Below are positions 46,976 to 59,562 of a stretch of 64,000 bases of DNA, one piece after another. This stretch comes from Combretum micranthum (lineage: Eukaryota > Streptophyta > Magnoliopsida > Myrtales > Combretaceae): contig JAMXBD010000581.1 in assembly GCA_024138025.1 (NCBI GenBank), positions 186,001 through 250,000 of the forward strand, given 5' to 3'. Every line of letters begins with the position of its first letter. The first letter of the stretch is position 1. The notes beneath the pieces are model-generated. The model had not been told where the DNA came from, ran no database searches, and was given only the letters and a program-made list of their open reading frames with translations. Position numbers and translations under genes: made by a program.

Positions 46976-49145
46976 GTGATTGGTAGATTAGATGAAGCAA
47001 CTTATTTTATGATTACCTCAAATGAGCTTATTAAGAGCTAAAGCTAGTAAGTTTTCCTCTAGGTGCATGAGCATACTTAATAGACATTGAAGAAGCACAA
47101 ATCAAACAATTTTTATTCCTAACTTGCTAAGTTAAATCCCTAAACTACCCCAATATATGAATTAAACTACCTAAACTCCATTACTTACACTAAAGAGTCA
47201 AGCTTAATTAATCTAAGTTCAATATTTAAGATAACAGTATTTAGCCATCCACAGCATTTAAGACTTTTACTTGATATCATATACCCCATTGAGTAGGTAG
47301 AGAGTGAATAGGAAGCAAATCATGCCCTCTAAATATAGTTTCCAAAAATTTAGAACAAGATTTTATCTATAAAAAAAAAAGGTTGTAAATAAGTTAAGTT
47401 AAGAAGACACAATCAAACTCCGACTCTAGCTTGACTTGAGATTTTGGAGTTTAAACGCAACTTAACTAAACTTAAGTTAAATTCAACTATTTTTTTCAAT
47501 TATAAATAATATTATTATCAAACATCGATTCAAATTCAGCTACTTAAGTTAAGTTTCATTAGGGTTGCAAACTAGTTGAGTCAAATGATATAAAAGCTTG
47601 TGCATAAATAATTAATTATTTGAATAGTTTAAACTTGACTAGATAAACCATTCAAGATAATAAGGTTATGCCCAAATTAATTATTTTTGAATTGATCTTA
47701 GAATTTTAAAATTTCACAACAAATTTGACTCTTTTGTACTGTCAATCATTATACTTAATATCTACCATACAATATGTCCCACCACATAGACACCGTAGGT
47801 CCTACGGATTCCTACCTCCAATACTCAGCTCGGATACTCGTGTTCCTTTTCCTTAGTGGGAAACTAGAGGTGAAATTTTATTGGTCGGCTTCACGCGCTC
47901 AGATTTTCTTCCCTTTTCCTTTGAAAAGATGGTCTTCAGTTTTCACTTTTTGTATTTTATGTAACGTCCTCGCAAAGGAATATACAAGTGTTTGGTACAA
48001 TACTAGTCCTCATAATGGAAAGGGGCTAACGAAGAAAAGGGTGTTATATTCCAAAGTTGAGGATTCATATTTCCCTTGCATGATTTGATATCTATCCAAC
48101 AGGCCACTTCATTTTCAAGAACTACATCATATAGGAATACCAAACTTACAAGTAACCAGTCTTCTTTTTCAATTTTCTTTATCACCCAATTAAGCTGATA
48201 AAAAGTCGTATCAGAGTTTGGCTTAAATTCGAATAGATTTGCAGATTAGTTTGAGTCAAATATTATCAAGTTCAATTTCACCCATTTTTATAACCTTGGA
48301 ATCATATTCATTGAGTATGCTTTTGCTCGACCGATTCTCACTTGTGCAAGTTACTAATGTTGTTTCATATTCTTCTGTGCAGCTTGATTACCGGTTTGTT
48401 GTGAAACTGGCAACCATTTCATAAAAAAAATCCCATGTAGCACAGCCATGAGAATGTTAACTCCCATGAATTAAAGCCAAAGTGGCTGCATAAGCTCCTC
48501 TTTAGGTTCTTTTCCATTGAAGCATTGACAATAGAAAAAGGAGCAGTAGAAGGAAGATAGATGGACAGTCAAAGCATTACCATCTGTTTCCTCAATTTAA
48601 GCATCCACAGATTCAATTGAAAAATAACCTAAATGCACGTGATAATGGTTGTGGAACCAAGATTTCACCCTTGATAATGCAGACTGTCGATTGGAAGGGA
48701 AAAATCATAAAAAGACGTTCTCAATAAAGAAAAACTGAATTTCAAGGAACAGTTCATTTTGAATTTTTCAAATTTTGGGAGACCCCGAGGCCTAGCCTAT
48801 GGCAAGGAGATAAAGGGTGTAACGTGTACGTCCACATACAGAACCACAAGAATTCCATCAAATTACATCAGTAACTGCATATGCTAGCATATTACTTCAT
48901 TCCCAATGTCTATTTTCCTACCTAGTTACAACTTTGATCAAAATATTCACACTGGCGCATTAAAGGGACACAATCTCATGCTGGGATCTTACAGTCAACA
49001 TCTCCATCAATCCACCTCAATAGTTTAAAGTTTTCAACCAGAAGGGGAAAAAAAAAATAACTTCCTTAATGTCACTTTCCTAGAGATTTCTGTGATACGG
49101 AGAAGCAAAGGAAAAGCGATTCTTGGTTGATGCCCAATAAAACAC
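46976..49145. other. Intergenic region downstream of NUP96
   Basis: Contains an hAT-like terminus (TTAGGGTTGCAAACTAGTTG at 47558), kin to the ends of the element at 59563, without a partner. 47770-48090 is less AT-rich and has a 104-codon plus-strand frame with no recognised domain. The last few hundred bases before 49146 hold the NUP96 3' UTR. Confidence 0.4.
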
Positions 49146-52100
49146 TCATGACACCAACTCAGAAAGATAACTGGTAAAAATAGACACTGCATCCTGCAGA
49201 TGGCTAGCACGAAGATCTTCAGGAATTGGAGCACTACATACATTGTTGATGCAGCTCAATTGAATTTCACGAGTTGGGCCCTCCGATATTCCTGCTATAA
49301 GTAAAGCAGAGATCTCCTCTGCCATCTTCGAGTAGGCAACCCTGCAGGCACGTAGAAAGTGTAGCATATAAGTGCATGATTTTACCCTTAGCCCATGAAA
49401 GAACATATGCTGTGTATACTGCAAGGCTTTAATTTCTACCAGAATATATCAGTATCCTTTTTGTACAGAATGCAGGACACCAGTACAAAGAATTGCACCC
49501 CAAGTTCACACCAAAATTGCAGATGTCAAGGACTTTTGACCTTTTCCACTAAAAGACACCCCATAAAAGCTGCACAAGCCTAGGTTGAAATGCTCATCTA
49601 CCCAGAAATACATAAAATCCTCTCATTTTCTAGTGTAGACGCATTGAAGATATATCTTTCCGATTTTAGCATGTCTCCACAGAGAAAAAAAGACCTAGTC
49701 ACAATGCCCACTTGGACAAACTGCTTATGTGAGAACTGTAATGACTGCACCAACTTAACACATCAAGCAATATAATGGCCCCCTCAGAACATCCATTTCC
49801 AGAAATGATATTCAGACAAGGCTGAAACATTAAAATTTATATAGACTTCAATCATCGGGAGCTTCATTGAGCAAAAAACAGAATTAACAGATAATAAAAA
49901 ATTACCCTTTCGAGTGTTCATGAAAACAATGGGAGTTGCTAAAGTCAAAAGAATGGGCTGTGAAATGGCTCAAATAAGAGGTTGAGAACGGTAGTGAATT
50001 TCTTTGGTTGGTACCACTACTGGCTCCAATTGGGACCTTCAGAGTTTTGATCACCAAACAAACTCTTCTTCTGGCATTACTTGGAATGCTAAGTTGCGCT
50101 CTATTCCAAACTTTATTGTTCCATCTCAGCTTAGGAATGATAAGTTATGGGCTTTAGGTAGAGAAGCATTAAAAATAGGGCACATGCAGCTCACTTCCAA
50201 TTTCTATGTGTAATTTTAAGGTGCAATTTCACATATGTGTTTAGAGGGCTACAAGCTCACAACCACAATTTAAGGTGTAAATCTGGAAATACTCCTAAAT
50301 TTACAAAGGGAGAAAAACAAACCGTCTTATAGATAAGCCAGCATAAGGACATAATAACTTGTCCAACAAAAAAGCATAAAGATATAATAACTGTCAGAAC
50401 AGAGCATTGAACAGAGTAGGTTACACTATATGGCAGGGAACAATATGTTATTTATTGTTCCAGTAGAATGAATTAAAATGTACAGAAGAAAGTTATAAAA
50501 CGATAGGACCATCGATTCTCTGAAAAAGAAAATTTTATGGGCCCGCTTGATTGTTGTCTCTTTATTTAGACCTTATATATCTTATATGTATCACTATAAG
50601 TCCTACATGTTAACATGAAATCCTATTCTTGGAAAATTGTGTAATTTGTATCTTATAAGATATAATTTCGGACTTCTTTTCTAGATATATATCTTATCTA
50701 TATATTTTGAACACGAGATTAACAATAATTTTGGTGAATATCATAATTGGAGAAACATAATTCAGAAGTGGAGTTTTATTTATTTTAAAAAGGAATCATC
50801 CAGAAAGAAGAGCAGTGTCTTAAAAGAGAGAGATTTGTCTAGTCTCTCTGTAGAATAAAAAGTTTAGAGGGTTAGCAATTTACAAGGATATGATTGGAAT
50901 CCTGTTATTTATTTATTTATCTATTTTGCGTGAAAGTTTGGCTTGCTTTTATGTAATAGCACTACACATACATGGTTGTACTTCTTTCTCTTCGAAAAGC
51001 ATGCAGTTTGAAAATGGCTCCAAAGACACCAAAAAGAAGAAAAGGCAAAATATAAACAAATAAAATATTGAAAATCATGGAGTTGGCCTCGAGTCTAAAG
51101 TTTATATCATGCTCAAGTAAGTTTAAGCCTAATTCAGTGTTTCAATGTAAACAAGCCAAAACAGGGTAATTTTGATGTGTTATCTTACTGGATAAGGAGA
51201 ATTTTTGTTAATGGTTTAGCACTATGCACCATTTAAGTATCATGAAATTGCGCACCATCAAAGCATGCTGCTACGGTTTTCAAATCAAGCATATTACCAA
51301 GTAGTCATAATGAGAATTGATTATACCCCTAAAGTTAACCAGCATTGATTCACCTATTCCAGGAAAGGGAAACTACCAACAGTTGCAATATTTGCCTCCA
51401 CTCTGCATGTGTTTCAGCATCTCAAAACGAAAGCGAACAAGAAAGTTTTTGTGGCACAGGAATGGTTTATATACCTTGCATTAAGAGGTAATCTGCTACC
51501 CCATATGGCCAACGATTTATTCAACCGACCAAAGAAATCTTGGCAAGTAGCATTTTTGCCTTCAGCCGAATCCTGCAGAAAAAAATAATAATAATAAAGG
51601 AAAGAAAAGGAAAAAAGGGTCAGAGCTAAATGGCTTCTTCCTTTAGCAGATAGAAGAAAAGAACAGAAGTAATGAAAGAATTTACACCAAAAGAAGATTT
51701 CACAGCTTGTAATATTTATCAAACTGGAAAAACCCAAAGTACAGCATAGAGAATGGCATAACATATGAGGCATCTAAATTTGGTATAAAGAAAAAAACCA
51801 TGACATCCTACAACAATTGGGAATCAATAAAATCCAACAGAAACTTCATGAAAACCATGATACATTTTAGTGGTGGTAAGAATATATTGAAAGATCCCAT
51901 CAATCATCCCATTGATCTTCGCTCAGGAAACCCTGTAAATATCTTCTTTATCCTTTCAAAGGATGCAGACTTTCATCCTAAATCTCTGCTATCCATCTAC
52001 ACTTTGTAGACTTGATTTCTGAAATCTTTTTTTGGTTAAATGATTTCTGAGATCTTCATACAGTATATGACAAACCTTAATTGCAAAGCTTACTTATACA

Positions 52101-55100
52101 AGTACAAGTGCTTAAATTGGTTACAATATTTGTGGCTGCAGCATAATAAAAGAACCTCAACTACAGAGATAAGCTCATTTCAAATTTGGTTCAACAGTCA
52201 TCAATCTCATGAAACTCTACTCTGTCATTTATAACAGCAGTTATTATTTATTTATAAAGATAAATATGGGCATGTTTGACTCTACTAACCAAGTCAGGCA
52301 TGCTATCATCATCTTCCTGTAATGAACTTCTAATGGAATAGAATGAGATATAAATCCCAGCTCCAAAGTCATAGTTTTCAATCTCTGACTTGTGTTCCTC
52401 CATCAATGTTGCAATTCTCCATATTTCCGAGCTTTGACCTGCAGTATCCAAAAAAGGAATAATATCAAGAAGAATTTCACCAGCTAAAGGTAGATAAAAT
52501 GCCATACATAAGTGGTAACTTCATGAAGTCAAGGTTGCTAAAAAGGATACAATCAATTATTTAAGCTTAGGCTTACTAGAATTTTACACTAGATTTGGAA
52601 AGAAGGAATTAGGAACAAATGAAAGTGGAAGGGGGAGGGGGGAGAGAGAGAGAGAAAGAGAGAAGAATCAATGCATTTCCTTATTTGGATTGAAGAAAAG
52701 AGGAAGGAATGGATATACAAGAAATACTTATCAAAAAATTTTCAAAAACACTTTGAACTATTTAACTACTATATTGACCTTAAAAAATGTGACAAGAATT
52801 TAAAAAGTAAGGTTACAATAGGGATTTCAACAATTTTCTCCTCTAAATCCATCCAATTTGGGGGGAGGGAGGGAGGGAGGGGGCACGGTGGGGGTGTGGT
52901 GAAGTGTAGGCCCTAGGGAAAATTTCCCTTTCTAAATCCATATCCTCCTGCTTTCCTTCCTTTACCAAACAAAGGAAAGTTTCTTAAAATTTACATTTCC
53001 CTTCTACTTTCCCTTCCCAATTCTTCCCTTCATTTTAAACAGTGTTAAAGTCAAACTTTCCATGAAACCAAATAATATAACTTCTTAGTTCAGTTGGCAA
53101 ATATGTCCAAGTGCATGATAATCCTTGTAACTCATAAGAGTAGTTCATATTTGCTGCATGACATCCAGCACAGAAGCTTATGGCATCATGCAGTTAAGGA
53201 CCTATTGCATACAGGAGAAACTTGTGACAGAACACGAATAAAGACAGAAAAACTCTAAAGCAGGACTTCTCATTCTAGCAACTACTATTTGAAAAATCAA
53301 ATGCACAAGCATAAGTAAAGCTATCCTTTGAGTTAAGCCTATATAACTAAGTAAATAAACAACAAAAATAAAAATTTCCATCAACCAACAGGAATGAATC
53401 AGAACAAGTGAAAAGTATCCTCCAGACACTACCTGACAAGAATAGTGAATGTGCAACGGAAGTAACAAAAATAGAATGTGCCTTTTGCCAATTTGAACAT
53501 TGAAGATAGTGCTCCAGAGATTTTGGGACATCCCTACAATAGCTGAAATAAATAGCCTGCATCCAAATAGAGGCCATAAGAGAAGAACAAGAAAGCTTGA
53601 CTGAAGACATAACTAAGGGAAAGCAAAATCGATAATCAAGGTGAAAAAGGAAAAAGAGTTAAAATAAATAAATAGGGAACAAATATGCAATATACCATTG
53701 CCTCATGCAGCCAGGCCGAAGGGACTCCTAATTCTTCAATAAACTTCAACTGAGATTCATCCGAACTCCAACATTCACAGTACTGAAACAAAATTTCACG
53801 TATGACAGTTGCCTGCAAGAATGGATAATCTTTGCAGTGCGGCATGTGAAGGATTACATATATCGCCCAATGACATTTACCCAAACAAAGTAGCTGTGAA
53901 ACAAGTGCCATGTCAATAATATGAAGTTCATTAGAACTGAAAGCCCCAATTGCTTCTAGAATTGCTCTGTGGTGCCAGATCATATGATAGTCAAGTGGAT
54001 CATATGTTGAAGACAAAGCATTGAACATTTTCTTCAAAAAACCAGATTCTTTATCTTGGTTGGAATGGAGAAGCATAAGATAATATGAGAGATCAGATCG
54101 CTCCTCAGTGGTGAAATTCAAAGTTTCATCTACTGGTCCCTCATCAATATAGACTGGGAGAGGATGAGGAGCCCTTCCATCATTGAGCAGCCGCTGATAT
54201 GTTCGAAAAATTACCGGCAACGGGGTATCAGGATGCAGCTGATACCACATCAATAGACCAAGGAACCTCTTCCAGTCAATTTTGAAATCATGCAGAGCTC
54301 CACGAATGTTACCAGCAAGCAACTCAAGAATTTTTGTTCTATCTTTCTCAATGAAATTAAAATCCATACCGTTCATCCTCCAAATACCAAGCTGCCTTGA
54401 GATATCGTTACGGTTTACCATGGATCCACCTGCCTGACTTATTAAACATGCCAACCTAACATCCCCTTTTGATGCAGCCAGCTCTACTGCCGCATCCAGC
54501 TGTCTGCCAGTAAGAAGTAGAAATAAATGTTTTAGATAACTAGACTCACTCAATGAGCTTACTTCAGCCTGCACCTTGTGGCAGACATACTCTTGAAGCC
54601 AGAAACTGAACTCTGCTCTCCGAATAAGTGGAAGTGCTTCAGGGTCAACTTTGGGTGAACTATCTTTTACATCCTCCATCACATCTTCCTCATTGTCAGC
54701 ACCAACTGATTTTGACTGTCCATTATTCTCCCTATCAGAGAAAAGAACTTTAACCAACTCCCACACCATCACTTGGTGTGTCAAAACCAGACGAGCAGAT
54801 GAAGACAGGACAGATGATTCCAGCTGTCTCTCGATTATATCCACGTAACTGCGGCAAACCTCTGAAAGCATAAAGCGGTTACACACAAGGTTACAGAGCT
54901 TCAGTTTAAAGAATCCAATATCAACTTCTTTTGTTTCATGATTTAGAGATTTATGAAGACTCAGAGCAGAATCAAAAGCCAACTCTACAAGATCTTTATT
55001 GACTCTGTTGTTCTCATCTCTAACAGCTTTATCAATTGCTACTTTCTCTAAATTTATAACAGAAGACAATACTTTCTGAGAACCATTGCTTCCTACAGGT

Positions 55101-57489
55101 GCTCCTGAGTGAACAAGAATGCCATTCGGGCCCCATCCAACTCGAAATGACCTGCCCATAAATAGACCTGCATCAACTATATTGCGAGAATGATATTTAG
55201 TCACTGGGGTCTCATGCGTCATATCCAATTCAAAACCACCAGCTTTCATCACCTTCATAGGCATCCCCTTATTTTCCTGAGCAAGCAAAATAGATCCAGG
55301 AGACGTAACATCACCCTGCCCAGGCTTGTATTCAAGCAATGCTAATGGACTCTTTCGTGAGATGGGTGGACTAGATCTATAGCTCATTCTCTGTGTGCTA
55401 TTGCGAAATGAAGATATTCCATAATCTTTACCACGGGATGGCCTCTGACGAGAATGAAGATTACCAAAGTCCTCAATTTCCTCTTTTTCAGCAGGAAACA
55501 TCAACATTCTCATTTCTTTCATCTTCATGGGGTCAAGACCAAGATGGGCAGGAAGGGAATGAGAAAGCTCAGGTCCATTAAGTTCTATTTCAGGTTCCTC
55601 ATCCATTCTGCAGATCTCATCACCATCTGCATCTGCAGAATCCTGGATTGCACGGGCATCATCCATGATGATATCATCCTCTTCATCATCACTAAGTCCA
55701 AATCGGCTGAAGTGCTTCACTAGAAACCTCCATTCGCCATTCATACAATCAAATGAAATAAAGTTTGCACCCTGACTTTCTGAGCTGGCTTTCAGCTTTT
55801 TAAGTATGTCATCTAGTTTTCCTGCATTCCAATTTGATGACCTAACTGGTAGAATCAAAGTCACCTCAGCAGCTTTGTTCAGGCCCTTGCCAACAGCAGG
55901 TTTTGCACTTTCATCTTCATACACGACCACTTCATTCCTAGAAAATTTTACAATTTTATTCAAATCCAACCATCTAACATCTGTTTTACCAAAAAATTTG
56001 ATATACCCATATCCAAATCTTCCCACAATGAAATTTTCAACCCGACTCAAATAACCAGGATCACTCAGCTCCCTTGCAGCTAATTCTGCTAGGCTAGGTT
56101 GTATGAAATAATCAGATAAGCTCAAAACAGGTAATGGAATTTCTCCTTCACTCCAAAACTTACACAAAGAAGAATCCATACAACAAGATATCCTTCTTTT
56201 CTTTTGGTATATAGTAATGTCTAGTCCAGAGGTTCCAACCTCAGATTCCACTCCACATGCAGCTGGAAAGCGGACATCATGGCTTGAGCGACTAAATTCA
56301 TCTAGAATCCCTAAAAGAAAGAACGGGAACAATCTTTTGTCAGCTTCTCTTTATCAGCTATACACACTCTAGAACCACCAAACCAAACCAATAAGACTGG
56401 ATGCTAGATACATATATTACGGTCTGTTTGTTTTATCAGCGTGCAGACAGTACGTAGATGTTTTCAAACAAATTATTTATTAAAAAACAAATAAAAATGA
56501 AAAATAAACATTTTTATTCATAAACAGATTAAACAGACCAGATATAGATAAGATACTAATGCAGATCAGATAAAGATACAGATACAGATACAGATACAGA
56601 TGAAAAAACAGACCATCCAAACAAACATATAAAATCCAACCAGGGTCCTTAAAATATAAAGCAGCATTTGCTTTTCTCCAACTAAATCCATTTGGCAATT
56701 GTAAAAATGATCAAAACAGAAATTTAAAAAGTTGGGAATGAGAGAAAGGAAAGTTCCTATACGACCATTTCAACAGCAAAGTATCATAAAACCAAAAACC
56801 ATCTGAATGTCACTTCATGCTGATTATACTTATGATTGAGTAATCACTAAATGAAGCCAGCTATGACATAGTAAAAATTAAGCTTCTCCAAAACGTAAGG
56901 ATACGAACTTTCATTCACAGCACTCATATATCATCATACCAATAGAAGGAATTGCAGTTATTATTAACTTGTACTGGAAGCAGCAATCGAGACACAATAG
57001 GGGCTGACATGCAGTGGTCAACTTTCACTGGCGCTGAGACCATTAATCGTTTCTGTTGAACCATAATCAGCTGCTACTGTCCCCTCCTTCACCCCCATCT
57101 ACCACTATAAGACACTAGCTATCACATTCTTCAATATTTTATAAATCACATTACCACAAAAGACATAATATATAGGTGTGTGTTTGTTCTCCGCACAACA
57201 AATTACACATACTTAGGTACTAAAATGCAAAAGAACTTGCTATTCTAATCATCCTGACCAGCCAAAATTATTGTAATTTAGTGGTACGAACACTGTCTCC
57301 TAAAGTTGTAAACTGTACATCGTACAATCAGCTGAATCTAAATTCACCCCGCATTACATTTACGATCAATTACACAATTCCCTTAGAGAAGACCTCAATG
57401 ACATGTATAGCGAAAAATTAAGCATCATAAAGCACAATTTATTCAAAGCTTCTCTTTGCTAAATGACATCCTTAAGGAATCCAAAACAT

Positions 57490-57522
<33 letters not shown>

Positions 57523-57545
57523 CCGGAAGCTGAGCTTGACGCCAT
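49146..57545 (-). CDS. NUP96: Nucleoporin NUP96 (plant MOS3/SAR3 type)
   Basis: Six exons in transcript order: 57545-57524, 56310-53696, 53556-53433, 52438-52290, 51572-51475 and 49341-49146. They total 3204 nt, 1067 residues, and all phases agree. A 22-nt first exon (MASSSAS) joins the 2.6-kb main exon. Residues about 78-208 form the Nup98-type autoproteolytic domain (LAARELSDPGYLSRVENF, FGKTDVRWLDLNKIVKFSRN), ending in H207-F208-S209, the conserved HF|S cleavage tripeptide. An acidic linker (DDEEDD) follows. The C-terminal half, about residue 560 to the end, is the alpha-helical Nup96 domain (SFWLQEYVCHKVQAEV, QLDAAVELAASKGDVRLACL, IDWKRFLGLLMWYQLHPDTP). NUP96 is a scaffold of the Nup107-160 outer-ring complex. 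In Arabidopsis the orthologue affects mRNA export, auxin response and immunity. Intron 1 holds a family-A MITE. Confidence 0.96.
52625..52908 (+). repeat. G-rich tracts in NUP96 intron 3
   Basis: Two purine/G-rich clusters on the + strand: 52628-52663 (AAGGGGGAGGGGGGAGAGAG, running into GA repeats) and 52860-52900 (GGGGGGAGGGAGGGAGGGAG, then GGGGG and GTGGGGGTGTGG). The second has at least five G3+ runs in about 40 bp and could form a G-quadruplex on the template strand. Confidence 0.7.
56421..56628. mobile_element. Tourist-like MITE, family A, copy 4, in NUP96 intron 1
   Basis: Begins GGTCTGTTTGTTTTATC and ends AACAGACCATCCAAACAAAC. The interior has TTCAAACAAATTATTTATTA and a CAGATACAGATACAGATACAGATG tract. 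That tract matches the CATCTGTATCTGTATC terminus of copy 2, lengthened by a local 6-bp repeat (about 56574-56602). Confidence 0.75.
57492..57519. repeat. (GA)n microsatellite at the NUP96 intron 1 donor
   Basis: About 14 GA units; in the transcript this is (CU)n beginning four bases after the GU of the first 5' splice site (GTAC then CTCTCTCT). Confidence 0.9.
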
Positions 57546-57760
57546 GGAGGATTGGATTAGTGAGAAATTAGGGTTTATTTAGGGTTTTTTAAGGAAGGGT
57601 TCACCGGTTTGCTGCTTCTGCTTCCATTTCTGCCTTGTTTTCTTTCTCTCTCCTCTGTGGGAGGGAAGCAGCAAAACATGTGTTTTGGACCATGGGCTTG
57701 AGATTAGCGCTAAGGGCTTTATTTCTTTCGGTCCAATGGGCCAATATAAATGGTTTTGTT
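57546..57760 (-). promoter_or_regulatory. NUP96: NUP96 promoter/leader: telo-boxes and site II motifs
   Basis: Two perfect telo-boxes (AAACCCTAA on the minus strand) at 57568-57576 and 57579-57587 sit 23-42 bp before the ATG. Site II-type TGGGCY motifs lie at 57693-57698 and 57737-57742, the latter flanked by CCAAT words. Telo-box plus site II is a known combination in promoters of plant housekeeping and growth-linked genes. The transcription start is not known. Confidence 0.55.
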
Positions 57761-59336
57761 GAAACCCATATCCAATCCTAGTGGAGACTGGATGTCAGTG
57801 ATGATAGGAATTGGAATTCATTTTAGTGTAATAGCAAATTTATATAGGTTTTTCCAAATTGAATGTAATATGAAAATTTATATAAGTTTTTCCAAATTGA
57901 ATGTAATAGCAATTTCATATTGAATACCATAAACAATATTGAATAGTCATTCATTATGTAAATTTATGAATAATAATTTAATATTGAAATTTTTTTCTAG
58001 AATAATTTTATTTAATTAAAAATTTTACAAAAAGAAATATAATTAGCTTTATTTCACTCTTCATTATCTTATTCATTCAGTGAAATGAATAGATGGTTAA
58101 TATTAATAATAGTTGGCTAGAAGGTTATTAGTAAACAAATCCATCATTTGAAAAACCCAATCTTGTGGATTCAAAACCAATTATCTTATTTGTTCCCAAT
58201 TCGCAAAATTTCTTTCCTTTAAAAGCATGCAAGTGTCTATATGTTTAAATTTACAGAATTTAATATCTAAAGTTTTTTTTTTCAACTTTAGTGTTCCGAC
58301 TTTAAATCAAAATTCATTTTGATCACCGAATTGACTTTTGTTGTAAAATAAAAAGTACTAAATTACAAATGGTAATAGCATTGAATTAAAATTAATTTCA
58401 AAATAAAACTATTGAATTGTAATAGATAAAACTTAGATATTAAGCTACGTAAATTTAAAGGTAGAAACACTTGTGCTTCTATAAATTTGGTACATGTGAT
58501 GGGTTCATTTCAAAAAATGTTCCCATTCTCCTTTTAAAAAGATCGATTCATATCGGGTATTTAATGATTGAGATTCATACTTAATAGTATTAATAGGTTA
58601 TTATAATAATTAGATGATTAATTGGATGATTCTTTAACAGCATAATAGAAGTTCTCGTTTATTACTTTCTCAATTTATATGCTTACATTTTCTTTGACTT
58701 ATTTATAAAAATAGTAAACGAGTTAAGTCGAGATGTGATAGTGTGAAGCTTGAACTCAACTCAAATGAAAAACTCGAAGCTTGAGCTTGATTTGAACCTG
58801 ATGGAGCTTTGATTTTCAAGCTCGAACTTGACTTGAACTGATACTCCATAAGCTTAAGCTTAACATGATTACACTCGATTATTCCTATAAAAAATCATTT
58901 AGACTAAAAAATAATTTAGGATTTAGGAATGATATAGATTTTTAGTTGATTTGGTCTTAATATGATAAATATGGTCATTAGATGTGAAAGAAAAAAAAGG
59001 AAAAAAAATAAAATATGAAAATAGGCTTTAAAAATAAGAAAAAACACAAATTTTATTTACAATATATATAAAAAAAAAAACTCAAATAAGATCTTGAATT
59101 ATTCGAATCAAGTATATTAAAACTCAACTATATTTATTGATATAGTTGATAAAATTTTTCAATATACTGAATAATCTTTAAGTTCTTTTTCAATTGATTG
59201 TTTAAATTTACAATTTCTAGATAGAGTGTGATAGGGATTAAATCTATAGTCAATTTGTTCGGTAATTTATAAAGACTTTAGGATAGTTCATGTGTTTATA
59301 GGAGTTTTAAAAAAATTTATGTGGATACTCCCAACG

Positions 59337-59380
<44 letters not shown>

Positions 59381-59562
59381 AGGCCCATAAAAAAGTTTCA
59401 CAATAATAGCTTCAATAAAACTTATTTGCATGAAGTTTGTTATAGCTTTATTACCGTATCATCTGCATAGATTTTATTATTTATGTATGTCGCTACGCAT
59501 AGTTAATATAAGTAGGATTACTTTTATTAGTATTTAAAAATCTATTTCTTTTATTTCACATT
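57761..59562. other. Intergenic AT-rich region with hAT-like debris
   Basis: No gene seen. 58705-58880 is rich in GAGCTTGA/TCAAGCT words (GTAAACGAGTTAAGTCGAG, AAGCTTGAGCTTGATTTG) like the subterminal regions of the element at 59563, so it is probably a fragment of a related hAT-type element. Confidence 0.45.
59343..59376. repeat. (AT)n microsatellite
   Basis: Perfect AT run of about 17 units. Confidence 0.9.

Noticed and set aside
50004..50213. 69-codon frame within NUP96 intron 5
   Set aside because: No splice-site arrangement joins it to the NUP96 frame and it has no known domain; exons 5 and 6 join in phase without it.
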